Assembly: GCF_026151205.1 (NCBI RefSeq)
Contig: NC_087079.1
Coordinates: 3,739,230-3,803,229 of the forward strand
DNA length: 64,000 nt
Reading direction: 5' to 3'
Source: Bolinopsis microptera
Lineage: Eukaryota > Ctenophora > Tentaculata > Lobata > Bolinopsidae
In this document: piece after piece, positions 20,900 to 32,328 of the stretch
Numbering within the stretch: the first letter of the stretch is position 1
How the letters are laid out: each line of letters opens with the position of its first letter
Translations under genes and position numbers: made by a program
Notes under the pieces: model-generated
Seen by the model: only the letters and a program-made list of their open reading frames with translations
Databases searched by the model: none
What the model was told of the DNA's origin: nothing

Positions 20900-22510
20900 G
20901 ATCTTAACAAACTCAAATAGAAATTGAAGATTCTAATTAATAATAAATAGACATTTAATTGTAGAAAATCGAATCTCGATTCACAGATTTAGCTTAAAAC
21001 TAAATCTTGAGTTTGTATTGAAAACAAATATGTTAATTATCTAAGTTGTTTGATTGGTTATTTTTTGATATTAAGGTTGAAAACGTCTAAAGAGTTATGT
21101 TATATGTATGATAGTGCGATAAGGTTGATATTATACATAATATGGCGAAACTATTGACTAATTCAGTTTGTTTTCATATGTTAGTCACCCAGTTTTTATT
21201 GAGAAGCTGTTCTAGAAACGTTATTGATTATAAAGTAACAGTAGAAAGTATATGAAATGTTATTCGGACCGGTTAATTAAATTCTATATTTGTTTTGAAT
21301 GCTGTTGCGAACTCAGAATTTTGTAATACAAATTGTACACTTGGAAATAATTGGTTTCCTGCTCTGAAATTGGAAATGTATTATCATTTAAGGCCTTTAA
21401 TTTATGGGTAATTTTGTGTTTCTTTTGCTTGACTCTTAAGTTAAGTAAGACGTCGATGAAAAACATTAGTGATATGCTATTTAGAGAAGTGGCCGGTACC
21501 ACCGCAATACATAATTTAGCGTCAGACGCTTGTCTTCTATAGTGATACAAGTTTTGTTATTTTCGCGCGCACTAACCCCTTCTTGACGCGCGCGGCGCCG
21601 GCCAGCAGCCCAATTAAATTGGATTCCGCAAATACGAATAGTATTGGACGTTACTGATTACGTAATCGACATTTTCCGATTGTCGCACTCCTTTTCCCTC
21701 TAGCCTGCTCAGCTCCTGGTTCATCCACAAATGCATGATAGATCAGAGATCTTGACATACCGGCCTAGGTAGAGAATGATCTATCAATACCAACATTGAT
21801 GCTGTAGCCGTACTTCTGACCGTTATATTACCAAGCTCCTGGCGCAAATACAACCGGAAAACATCATAGACAACATTGAAGCGAGACATATCCTAGTGCT
21901 CAACGAAGAATAGAACCGCTCCAGAATGTCATTTCTCCCTAAATCTCCGATACTCTAATACTCTTGACTCTTGAGATCTGATGGATAGCAGCACCCACTA
22001 GATAAGGTCATTCAAACAATACCATTGTGCTTGGTAAGTGGTAACACATAGAATTTGCTCAGCCACTGAGCATCTCAACCATATAAAAGGGGGGATTTCA
22101 CTTTCTTTAAGAAGTACTCTCGAGTCTGTGAAGCCGTAGGGAAGATTTTCATCAGTCTTGCGGTAAGATTCTTCACTGTATGATTTCTATCCCGTGTGAT
22201 GTTGACATCAGTGAATCCTGCTGACTGAATTATATATTACTGTAAGTATTAGCTGAAGAAGGTACTGTTGACATCAGGCATTTTAGATTTAAATTTAGGA
22301 AATTCGAGGAACAACGAAACAAGCACATTTCATTCTCAAGTAAAAGTAAAAGTATTTTTCGAGATTACCTGAATTGCTGAATGCTGCCATGGTATTGCCA
22401 TCATTATCAACTATAAGCTCTGCAACTGTAAATTACGGTTTTTGATGTCTGTCAAACATTCCACCATCCCGACTGGCTCCATTGATTTTGCAGTACCGTC
22501 AAAGTTGCTA
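20900..22510. other. Intergenic, no gene recognised
   Basis: Downstream flank of HAPSTR1. A short GC-rich patch at 21563-21606 holds GCGCGC repeats on both sides of ACTAACCCCTTCTTGAC. No domain-bearing open frame or RNA gene is visible. The short overlapping frames near 21284-21550 look like chance. Confidence 0.5.
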
Positions 22511-22512
22511 TT

Positions 22513-23690
22513 GCACGGGCCCACAGTGGGGCTCGCGTAAAGGGCATGATGACATTTGTTTTTTTTGCCCTTTTATGCCTCTGGCCACATCTTGGTGGTG
22601 TCAATTTGGATTAAATCGTCAATTATGACTTATTTCAGTGAAATTGGACAACTTTCACTACTTTTTTGGGCAAAAAATCAATTTTTTCGAAAATTTGGCA
22701 CTTTCTGTCACACAAAAAGCATCTTTTTTGACTAGCAGTTTTAAGATTTCATCGAATTTTAAGCGGTTTCTGTCCCATTTTTCTGCTTTTTCGTATGGAA
22801 ATGGTCATCAATCATGCTGATGTGATTGTTTAAGGGTATTTCAGAAAGGAGAACCATAAAAACTATGCAATATGACAAAAACATAAGAAAAATCCTATGA
22901 AATCAGAGTTGCCCCTGGATTTTCCGAGCTCAAATTGCCAGATTTTGGCTATTTTTGGCTCATATGCACTATTTTTCCATCCAAATATTGCTTATTCCAA
23001 TTGAACTTTGCTGGTATTAGCATAAAATATCGAAGTGTGCACCAAAAAGCTATGAAATAAATGAAAAAATCAGTTTTTAATCTATCAGTTTTCATTTTTC
23101 GCGCTATTTTGATGCGATTTTTCACCTCAGGCTCGTACCAAAAATGGGTCATAATTTTTTTTTCCGAAGCGTTCCGAAGCCAAATCTTCTGGGTTCTGCT
23201 AGAAAAATTATGGGAAAACATAGAAAACATAATGAAACCCGGGCCATATGGGGCCATTTATAACTTTACCACCCATTTGTGGTCAGCGAATGAAATTTTA
23301 AGGCCTATTTTTGAAAAATATTCTAATTTTAGCTACCAAAAATCCAAAATTGACCGAAATCACGGTTTTTTCTTCTTAAACAGTACTAAGAATGCTTATA
23401 TCCATGTTCAATCAATCAAAAGTTGAAAAACATTGAAAACAAAAGGAACCTCAGCCTGACTCAAAAATGGCAGTGAAATTGAATTTCTGGGCATGTGCAG
23501 GCAGATTATTTTCAGGCGCGCTTTTCAAATGGTTGTAAATTTTGACCCAACCGAGATATTGAGCTAATTTTAAAAGCATTGAATCCGGTTATTTATTCTC
23601 TATCAGAATTTACAACAATCTAAAACATTAGGAAAACTCGTTTTTAGGCTAAATGTCAGCATGGAGCCCCACTGTGGGGCCCTCGTGTCC
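22513..23690. mobile_element. Non-autonomous element bounded by GGGCCC..GTGGGGCTC inverted repeats
   Basis: The left end GGGCCCACAGTGGGGCTC is matched at the right by GAGCCCCACTGTGGGGCCC. Each terminus is itself nearly palindromic. The interior is AT-rich, with many runs of A and T on both strands and no recognisable protein; frames of about 100-120 codons at 22949-23426 overlap on both strands and look fortuitous. I could not find a clear target-site duplication. Confidence 0.5.
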
Positions 23691-23904
23691 CTTATCTGCG
23701 TTCCTATGGCGAAGGCTACAAATTCTCGAAAATACATTGTACTTATAGGAGTAGGACACTACTTTGTTGGTTTTTTCTCCTACCAGCACCATATCTCCTA
23801 GAAATTACCATGTTAGGAATGGTGGTGTGAAGATGTAAATTCATTTATTTATGAAACTAAAGAATATGCTGATATAAAGACGATTGAATGGTTCTACTGT
23901 GTGC

Positions 23905-24813
23905 TCAAACTTCAGTAATAAAAAGATAGGAATTACCAGACTGCGCATTCATATTTGCTCGCTGATGCCAGCCAAAATCTCCTCTGACAGTGAGCTCTTC
24001 TTTGTACTCCTTCTCCTCCTTTAGAGCCCTATCAACAGACTGAGACGCAACCTTCACAACTGCTACATCGATATCTTTTACATATCTCTCTTTGGCCTGG
24101 TGATATCGGGGTGGCAACAAGTCGTTGCAGAGGAAGAGCTTCTCTGATGTAGAAACAAATCCTCCCACGGCATCTACAGAGGAAAGATATCTTGCTAGAG
24201 CGGCTTGAGGATTTTCCACAGTAGTCAAATGACAGTTGATGTACCACTTGGTGCACTCTATTTCTAGCGAACCCCACAAGTTGTTGACACTAAATGATCT
24301 AACATTTTTAATCTCTAACCATTCTCCACACTTGTGGCATTTGAAACTGTCAAAAAAGCTTTTATCTAGGAAACATGTGTTATTCTCCAAAGTCATAGTT
24401 TCTGCTTCATTATTAAAATCACTTGCAGCAACTTTAACAGCAGGCTCTATGTCAGGTTGTTGTTGAGTGTTGACGTGTTTTACAGGGCCTTTGGAGATGC
24501 CAAATTTATGGCTTATGTCTGAATAGAAGTTGCTGGAAAATGAGTTTAATGCGCACTGTTTGCTCATTTTTGTACCGTCTGATATGCAACGCCAGAAGTC
24601 ATATTCCAATGGGAGACCCTCCAGGACTGACAACGGGAGAGATATTTTTAACTTACTGAACATTTCTGAGAAATTGTCAATCGTAAATTTTAACAGATGT
24701 GCAAAATTACGAATTGTGCCACATTTTGTGCATGCCCTTGGCTTCAGACGATGCTTCTCTTTGAAAGTAAATTGAGCTTCTAGATCGCTCAATAGGGCTC
24801 TGATTTCCTTCAT
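23905..24813 (-). mobile_element. Mutator-like transposase, N-terminal half
   Basis: Minus-strand frame of 302 residues from ATG at 24813. Two zinc-binding-like cysteine pairs are visible: CTKCG near residue 28 and CHKCGEW..IECTKWYINC near residues 160-195. NPQAALARYLSSVDAVGG and PPRYHQAKERYVKDI follow, then an alanine/valine helix and GDFGWHQRANMNAQSG. This order matches the animal Mutator-like transposase domain, where the conserved GDxGWQKR aspartate is the first catalytic acidic residue. The frame then reaches a stop, but SG is followed directly by GGTAATT, so a splice donor at about 23943 is plausible. Without a further exon, the other catalytic residues are missing. It is either a truncated copy or the first exon of a spliced one, and its missing half may have been displaced by the adjacent TIR element. 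Confidence 0.65.
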
Positions 24814-24859
24814 GACAACATGTCGGACGTCGGTGCTATAGTCACATTAGATTCCTGAT

Positions 24860-25495
24860 GTAGTAAAGATATAATATATTTCAATAATGAAATGTATGGT
24901 TTTTAATTTTAATTCTACAAGGTTAATCTACCACAGATGTATTACTAGAACAAATAGGTTTCCATTATTATTCCAGTATCAGTTTTGTTACATTTCTTCA
25001 AATTTCTTTAGGCAAAATTCCTACAAGACTGCACAAATTGATAATTTGGGCAGCGCTCCCGCAGGGGGAGATCACCCCCTACTTCCATGCTGGGTCCCCA
25101 GTCCAGTTTACGGGTCATCCTTTTTATGACCTAGACATGCAAAAACCACCATGTCTTGGTTGAGGTCTGGATGGAAATAACGGTATAAACTCACGCATTC
25201 CTGAACCCTCTATCTATACCGGAAACTGTTTGTTTACTCAGTTACACTCCAGTTACCAGCCTTGCTAATACTAGAATTGAAAGTGTGGAGGTATAAGCTA
25301 CACACTTCAATTACACGTTAATGAGTTAACTTATGTAATTGTTAGTTGATATGTTCATGTATCTATAAATATGTCCAAACAAAACAAACAAAACTGTTGA
25401 ACACTATAATTGGGTTCTAAATATGTAGAAGTGATCGTATCATGTTTAACTATTATTGTTTGTAAAACAATTTAACATTGGTTTTTATACTGTAA
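24860..25495. other. Gene-free stretch
   Basis: No domain is recognised. The patch at 25049-25125 (GGCAGCGCTCCCGCAGGGGG) is GC-rich within AT-rich surroundings. Confidence 0.4.
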
Positions 25496-25499
25496 GTTG

Positions 25500-25640
25500 T
25501 AACATCTGAGAATTCCATTGGAGTGAATGCAGCGAGACTATGGAACCTCCTCCCACGACAAGTAAACAGTTTAACTGCTCTAGGACCCTTCAAGGTATCA
25601 CTTGCTCGATTTTTGGAGACGTTTCCCGATAACCCGCCAA
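25500..25640 (+). mobile_element. 3' end fragment of a CR1-like reverse transcriptase ORF
   Basis: On the plus strand, ARLWNLLPRQVNSLTALGPF and SLARFLETFPDNPPTQAP form the very C-terminus typical of CR1/Jockey ORF2 proteins. The fragment abuts, and apparently truncates, the third lectin domain of the reverse-strand gene to its right. Confidence 0.7.
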
Positions 25641-25644
25641 CTCA

Positions 25645-26733
25645 AGCACCAAGTTTCCTTCTTGCTGCATCATAAATGTATAATTTCCGTTGGGAGACGT
25701 CAGTGTAGAGCCAAATTCTAGCGCGATATAGGATGCGTCACCTCTGTAGCAAACGATTTCGGTACAGCACCCGTCAACAGAACAAGCTTGAGATTCCGTT
25801 GCTTCTCCCACACAGTCAGCTCCGTAATCAGCTGGGGCGGGGTTAGTACAGAATCTAGTTCTTGTCTGCGTTCCATCTTCACAAGATACTGAGCAGTCAG
25901 ACCAGTCTCCATAGTCACTCCATCCACCATCAATCGGGTCACATCTGCCACCAGTCCCTGTACTCCAGACGTCTGTTAGGTTGTCACTGTAGAGGACGAC
26001 GTCATCGCTATTCTGCACTTGCAACTTGGTGCCTTCGGTGTTGGCAGTATTCGAGCCCCAGAGTGCTCCACTTTCTGTGCTGTATATGACGAGGTTAATA
26101 TCAGCTTGGAAGGCAAGTCCTTTTGATACGGTTGCACCGTCAGTTCCAGAGGACCAAAGCGAGTTTCCATTGCAGTCAAGCACCAAGTTTTCTTCCTGCT
26201 GCATCATAAATGTATAATTTCCGTTGGGAGACGTCAGTGATGAGCCAAATTCTAGCGCGATATAACTATAAGGTGCGTCACCTCTGTAGCAAACACTTTC
26301 AGTACAGCACCCGTCAACAGAGCAAGCTTGAGATTCCGTTGCTACTCCCACGCAGTCAACTCCATTATCAGCTGGGGCGGGGTTAGTACAGGATCTAGTT
26401 CTTGTCTTCGTTCCATCTCCACAAGATACTGAGCAGTCAGACCAGTTCTCGTCACTCCATCCACCATCAATCACATCTGCCACCAGTCCCTGTACTCCAG
26501 ACCGCTGCACCTTCGTCAGTGTAGAGAACGACGTCATCCTGCACTTTTAACAGGGTACCTCCAGAATTGTTAGTGCCAGAACTCCACTTTGTCTTTTTCC
26601 CCCAGCCGAGTAGGACGAGGTTGCTATTAGCCTTGAACTTAAAACCTTCTACCCATGATGAAGTTCCAGCTGACCAAAGTGGGGAGACATGGAATTTTGG
26701 ATGATGATTAATCACTCTACACTCGACTGTCAC
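25645..26733 (-). pseudogene. Bulb-type lectin / thrombospondin type-1 repeat protein, both ends lost
   Basis: Minus-strand domain order is as follows. The second half of a bulb-type (D-mannose-binding) lectin domain starts at LWSAGTSSWVEG near 26690. TSP1 repeat one is WSDENWSDCSVSCGDGT. A full lectin domain follows (CYRGD..SPNGNYTFMMQQ..NLVLDCNGNSLWSSGTDG..LWGSNT), then TSP1 repeat two (WSDYGDWSDCSVSCEDGT). A third lectin domain stops after GNLVLE. Six-cysteine TSP1 spacing and the CC that opens each lectin domain are regular. A five-base loss between first lectin and first TSP1 (near 26466) shifts the frame. The 5' half with signal peptide is missing, and the 3' side runs into an RT fragment. 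Relatives would be secreted, carbohydrate-binding, possibly immune or matrix proteins. Confidence 0.8.
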
Positions 26734-26739
26734 GTGACT

Positions 26740-27235
26740 TTTTCTGCTATCATTATTTTCCCCAAATTATTTTTCACGTATTTTATATTTTCCTTAATTA
26801 TGACTTCATCGATTTACTATCAACTTATCAATATAGTAAGTTATAAATATGGTTCATCAAACAGTTAATAAACACTAGTATTCGATCATGAATTGCTTTA
26901 ATTTAAAAAATGATTTTGGACACGTTCCATTTAATGATAACAAACTAATGAATTGCCGCAAGCTCTGTCATTACTTTATTGGCCACGGCAGCGAAATTTC
27001 GGGAGTAGTGGAGGATTGACATCATGAATCAAGACTTAAGAGATATACGCAAAAGAAGCGAGCAATAGACTAGCAAGCTATGTAAATATTAATAACCTTG
27101 TAGCTACTTTTTGATACAGAACTCTTTAACTGCACACACCGCAATTGCTATTGTTTGAACTTTGATCTATATCTCCCTTTGGAAATTGGATAAGCACAGC
27201 CGTACATCCTTACACCTGTTTATTGCTTAATCTTC
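26740..27235. other. Gene-free stretch beside the inversion breakpoint
   Basis: AT-rich, with no recognisable exon on either strand. Confidence 0.4.
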
Positions 27236-27612
27236 AACATGAACGCATGTCTGGTCTAATTTCTAGTGTTTCCCATACACTAACTATTGAAAAGTTTTCT
27301 GCTGGACCCCTTCCAAATTTCACCTTTTGTTAATGTTAGTTTAATCTTCAACATGAAAACGTGTCTGGTGGTCTCACACTAAAGTTTCTATTGTTTTCCA
27401 TTGATCTCTAACTGGCAACGACAAATGTCAATGAGTGTTCTGCTGGACCTGCCCCTCCCAAATTCTTGAAAGATGTACATTGTACATGCCCCCATTTTGG
27501 ATGCTTAAGTCTAAGATGGACAACAACAGTTGAATTTTCCTTATTTCGATCTGACCTAAATTTTAAGAGTTTGCCATAATGATTAAGATTAACTTTCCGG
27601 GACCCTTTTAGA
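27236..27612 (+). pseudogene. Duplicated lectin-gene promoter with first codons only
   Basis: About 350 bases match, in the same orientation, the upstream region of the lectin start at 32329. Shared blocks include ATCTTCAACATGAAAACGTG, GTTTCTATTGTTTTCCATTG and ATTTCGATCTGACCTAAATT. At 27582 the match reaches the start codon and reads MIKI, then diverges into a stop. A second shorter duplicate of the first block lies at about 27785-27860. I read this as the remnant of a tandem lectin copy. Confidence 0.65.
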
Positions 27613-28133
27613 AAAATTTCGAACTCGAAGATCGACTGTAGAGTGATTTAATTTTAGCACGCTCGTTGATGCGCGGTTTGTCCATTGTTAATGGAGTAAT
27701 GGACAAGGTTCTGAACAAAAATTGTTATTTAAATGTTGTTCATTGTTGTCTTTCTTAAGCCGTACATTCTTCCACTTGTTATTATCGCTTAATCTTCAAC
27801 ATGAACGCATGTCTGGTCTAATTTCTAGTGTTTCCCGATCACTAACTATTAAAAATTTTTCTGTTGCAGGGTTGGGAAGAACGTTTTTGCGTTTTTTTGC
27901 GTTTTTTAAGACGAATTTGCGTTTTTTTTTTAAGAAAAAAAGTTTTGAAAATGCCAGAATTCAACAAATTTCTAAACATCATGCAACCAGAGGTAGTTAA
28001 ACATTTCTAAATTTAAACTACATTAACAATTTCATTGTCAAAGATTTTAACTGTGGATTATTAAAACTAGCAGGAACCCGTCTATAAACCCTAAAGTGGT
28101 GTCAAGACTCAAGAGACTAAAATAATTATTACC

Positions 28134-28245
28134 TACCTTACTCAGGATTATTATGACCGGGATAAAGTGGTGGGTTTAGGGTAATTTCGCCATATTTTTC
28201 CCGAACCACATTTTCACCGGTCGTTAATAAACCCGCCTACTCAGC
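28134..28245. mobile_element. MITE (TACCTTACTCGGGA family), right end lost
   Basis: Starts TACCTTACTCAGGATTATTA and holds the family core CGCCATATTTTTCCCG and AATAAACCCGCC, but lacks the right terminus. Confidence 0.75.
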
Positions 28246-28494
28246 TTTTAGGGTTCCCAAGGGGTATGGGTGCTCATATTTTAATCGTTGTCTTATATAA
28301 GAAGACTATTAGGACACTTGTTGTAGGTTTTTCGACTTCATTTGGCTAAAATTGCAAAAAATTCACCTTTTTGCCCAATTCTTGTCATATATATCTTTAT
28401 TGTTAAATTTTATTTAAATAGGCCAATTTTTAATTTCTTAGGTATTGACTATCTCTACATAATGAAATAGGACTCAAAGTAAAAGTAACAGTTA

Positions 28495-28579
28495 AATTAA
28501 AACTTGAATTAATTAAAACTGATGAAAGGGATGATCCAGATGAAGATTACGAAGATGATTACAACTTATTGGAAGACTA
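28495..28579 (+). other. Possible acidic C-terminal coding remnant
   Basis: An open run ending in DERDDPDEDYEDDYNLLED and a stop is strongly acidic and unlike its surroundings. I recognise no family. It may be the tail of a transposon protein. Confidence 0.25.
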
Positions 28580-28809
28580 AACAGCTCTCCCTTTATCTTA
28601 ATATCGATATGGTTGTTACGCTTCAAATGTTAAAAATTATTTTCTATCTAGTTTGATTAACCACGAGTCATTATTTCTGTCTACTTTCAACAATTATTGA
28701 TAATTCGACTTGTTTCACAAGTTTTAGCAATGCGAAAATTTCTAAACTTGCTTATCTCTAATAAGGAAATTTACATCTGAGACAAAATTTTTGAATCTAA
28801 AATTGAAAG

Positions 28810-28935
28810 GTTGGACACCGGTAAAATGGCGACCGGGAAAATGTGGTGGATTTTGAGCAATTTCGCCATATTTTTCCCGAACCATATTTTAACCGGTCGT
28901 TAATAAACCCGTCGTAATAATCCCGAGTAAGGTAT
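28810..28935. mobile_element. MITE (TACCTTACTCGGGA family), left end diverged
   Basis: Carries CGCCATATTTTTCCCGAACC, AATAAACCCGTCG and the right terminus TCCCGAGTAAGGTA. The left terminus reads GGACACCGGTAAAATGGCG instead of the family end. The flanking CACCACTT motif is found inverted beside the 28134 copy. Confidence 0.75.
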
Positions 28936-29048
28936 TTAATTCGCGTTTTTGACACCACTTGGGGGTCCAAATTTTGGGCTATAAAACTCCTATTTCTTGG
29001 CCAATTTTTTATTTTTTCATGCTGATTTGAAGGCCATTAAAGCATTTG

Positions 29049-31972
29049 TAGTAAGGGGAAAAGTGGTCGATTTAAGGGTTCCGTTGGATTTGAATGTTCA
29101 CAAGGATTTCTTAACGGAATATGGTAGTTAGGACCCCTACGAACATAATTAGACTTGTTGCCAATTTTGTATCTCATCAGAAACACCACTTTTACCACTT
29201 TTTACCACCTTTGTACCACTTTTCTGGTTTGCCAAATATCTTTAGTTGTGAACGTCGTAGAAGGCTGAAAATTAACCTAGAATGTTTATCTTATCAAGGA
29301 GTAAAACTTTTGTATCAAAAATTTTTACATTGGACAATCAGCTAATTGGATAATTACCAATTAGTTAATCACCAAAAAAAGTGAAAATTTTTTATTGGCT
29401 CAAAATGATTGAAATCGTTTGAAACACGGAGAAATGTAGTTTTTAGAAAAACTTCAAAAATTTTTCACTTAAAATTTTTTTTCGAGACTTGAAAAAAAAG
29501 TTTGAAAATTTGAAAATATTTTTTCCGCCAAAAGTGATCGAATTGCATGAAACGTGGATAAAAATGCCTTGCAGAAAAATTTCGAAGATTTTTAGATTGA
29601 GGAATACTAAAATCATCAATATTTGAAGTTGGAGTTCAGTAAATCTCGACATATTTTAGTAATTAGGAATAGCTTAGCGGAAAGGGCTGGACCTGAAAAA
29701 GGTTAACCACACAATATTAGAGTTTCATAACTAATTACAATACAGCTTTATCAAATTCCACATAAAGAAACAGCACAAAAGGACCATTTAAGATCGAACC
29801 GATTTTACCTGCTGTACTATCATTTTATTGATTTCAATGATCAAAACCTCTGTCAATCTTGCCAATCTATACCGGGTATCTGAATGTACCGGACCTCTTA
29901 TTTACCTCTATAATTAGACCCAGTTGTGCAAGAAATGCGATTTCTCACAGGGGTTTCTTTAAACTGTGCACTTTTTATCACTCTCGCAACTCGCAAGAGG
30001 CCTGGTATTATAGGGGGGGGGGGGGGGGGGGGGGTATAGGAAGCGAGTGTAAATATACCTTCCATCATCCATTGTGGCTTTTTTGTATTGTGAATGCGCA
30101 TGCCGCTTCGTTTGCTATGCCATATACCTCGAATAACCCCCATATGTCATTGCCAGGGTCGGGATAGAGCTGGAGATAGCATTGAAAAGTTGCTAGAAAT
30201 AGATAGATTTAGAGTAAACTGGTGGTAGCTGGGTGGTGCTAGCATGGATGTAGCAGAACGTAGCTACACGGGGTTTCATTGGAGTTGGTTATTTTAATGG
30301 CCAAAGAGTGCCGGAACTAAAGTTACTTAAGATTGCAGTTTAGGGGCAGTGTAAACCACGGTGTAGTCAGGGACACAGAGCTACAGTGCAGGAGTACTGC
30401 AAAAGAACAGTGCAAGTGATACAGTTTGCAACAGTAAAACTCCGAAGAAGGAGATAAGATTGTGGCTGCAGAGGAGGAGAGTAGCTGGAACCTGATTGTG
30501 TTTGTGTTGAAAGAAGAGGAGGAAGAAGAGTTTCCTGCTCTGGTAACTGTATTTTTGGAAGAGGTGGGGTGAGAACTTATTTTCAAGCGACAAGGGTGGG
30601 CTGGAAGCAACCAGATACAGCTATCCGACCTATTAAGATCACCGTCCTGAGCTTAACAGCATTTCATCAGAATCTTATGAAAACAGAGAGACTGACCCAC
30701 CCTTTTTAGATCCAACGAAACCCTTTATATAAATCGACTTTTCCGCATGAATTACTTCATGGTATCTTCTTATCAAGGCTACAGACCTTGCCGTACCGGA
30801 TTTATTGATCAAAGTGAGTCTCTTTAGCCCTCTTCTTCTTTAGAGCTTTAGGTTAGTGATCAAACTCTTCGCTACTCGCTCTTCACTGGATCTATCAGGA
30901 CAGATTCACATCTTTTTAGGTCTCAACCAGCCTTAGTTTTCCTGTTTTCATCATGTAGTACGTTCTGCTACCTCCATTTTAGCACCACCCAGCTTCCATC
31001 AGTTCACTCTAAGTCTAGCTTCGTCGGCGTTTTACTGTTGCAGACTGTATCACTTGCACTGTTCTATTGCAGTACTCCTTCACTGTAGCTCTGTGTCCCT
31101 GACTACACCGTGGTTTACACTGCCCCTAAACTGCAATCTTAAGTAACTTTAGTTCCGGCACTCTTTGGCCATTAAAATAACCAACTCCAATGAAACCCCG
31201 TGTAGCTACGTTCTGCTACATAAAATCGGTTCGATCTTAAATGGTCCTTTTGTGCTGTTTCTTTATGTGGAATTTGATAAAGCTGTATTGTAATTAGTTA
31301 TGAAACTCTAATATTGTGTGGTTAACCTTTTTCAGGTCCAGCCCTTTCCGCTAAGCTATTCCTAATTACTAAAATATGTCGAGATTTACTGAACTCAAAC
31401 TTCAAATATTGATGATTTTAGTATTCCCCAATCTAAAAATCTTCGAAGTTTTTCTGCAAAGCATTTTTATCCACGTTTCATGCAATTCGATCACTTTTGG
31501 CGGAAAAAAATATTTTCAAACTTTCAAACTTTTTTTTCAAGTCTCGAAAAAAAATTTTAAGTGAAAAATTTTTGAAGTTTTTCTAAAAACTACATTTCTC
31601 CGTGTTTCAAACGATTTCAATCATTTTAAGCCAATAAAAAAATTTCACTTTTTTTGGTGATTAACTAATTGGTAATTATCCAATTAGCTGATTGTCTGAT
31701 GTAAAAACTTTTGATACAAAAGTTTTACTCCTTGATAAGATAAACATTCTAGGTTAATTTGCAGCCTTCTATGATGTTCACAACTAAAGATATTTGGCAA
31801 ACCAGAAAGGTGGTACAAAGGTGGTAAAAAGTGGTAAAAGTGATGTTTCCGTTGAGATACAAAATTGGCAACAAGTCTAATTATGTTCGTAGGGGTCCTA
31901 ACTACCATATTCCGTTGAGAAATCCTTGTGAACATTCGAATCCAACGGAATGCCACTTTTCCCCTTACTATT
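29049..31972. repeat. Large imperfect palindrome, arms of ~1 kb
   Basis: Text at 29049-29825 and about 30180-30445 recurs reverse-complemented at about 30957-31972. Clear anchors are AGTAAGGGGAAAAGTGG (29050) with CCACTTTTCCCCTTACT (about 31955), GGTCCAGCCCTTTCCGC (about 31336), and AGTTCCGGCACTCTTTGG (about 31150) with its partner near 30308. The left arm has ~400 extra bases (about 29825-30240), including a 22-G run. Segment order at the centre is rearranged. Open frames in the arms mirror each other and have no known domain. Arms differ by a few percent, including small indels. Confidence 0.85.
30013..30034. repeat. Poly-G tract, 22 bases
   Basis: Uninterrupted G run inside the left-arm insertion of the palindrome. 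Confidence 0.95.
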
Positions 31973-32094
31973 GACCCAGTCAAAAACAAAAAAAGTTTCA
32001 GTTGTATATCTTTTACGGTTTTTGCGGAAAGTCGAGTTCTGCTGGACCCCACCCAAATTTCATGTGCCTCCTCAGTTTCCTCCACCTTTTGTTT

Positions 32095-32328
32095 ATGTTA
32101 GTTTAATCTTCAACATGAAAACGTGTCTGGTGGTCTCACACTAAAGTTTCTATTGTTTTCCATTGGTCGCTAATTGGCAATGAAAAATTAGTTCTTTGCT
32201 GGACCCGCCCCTCCCAAATTCTTAAAAGATGTACATTGTACATGCTCCCATGTTGGATGCTTAAGAAGGACAACAACAGTTAAATTTTCATTATTTCGAT
32301 CTGACCTAAATTTTATAAGTTTGCCATA
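32095..32328 (+). promoter_or_regulatory. Upstream region of a lectin gene, repeated at 27.3 kb
   Basis: About 230-300 bases directly before the lectin start match 27340-27590 closely. The retained similarity stops near the start codon, so it marks a 5' flank/leader that was duplicated as a unit. No clear TATA box or initiator stands out. Confidence 0.5.

Noticed and set aside
23061-23426. 121-codon plus-strand frame
   Set aside because: Overlaps an equally long minus-strand frame inside the AT-rich TIR element; neither has a recognisable domain.
29859-30167. 102-codon frame with a polyglycine run
   Set aside because: It crosses the 22-G tract inside the palindrome insertion; no domain, and the mirrored arm lacks it.
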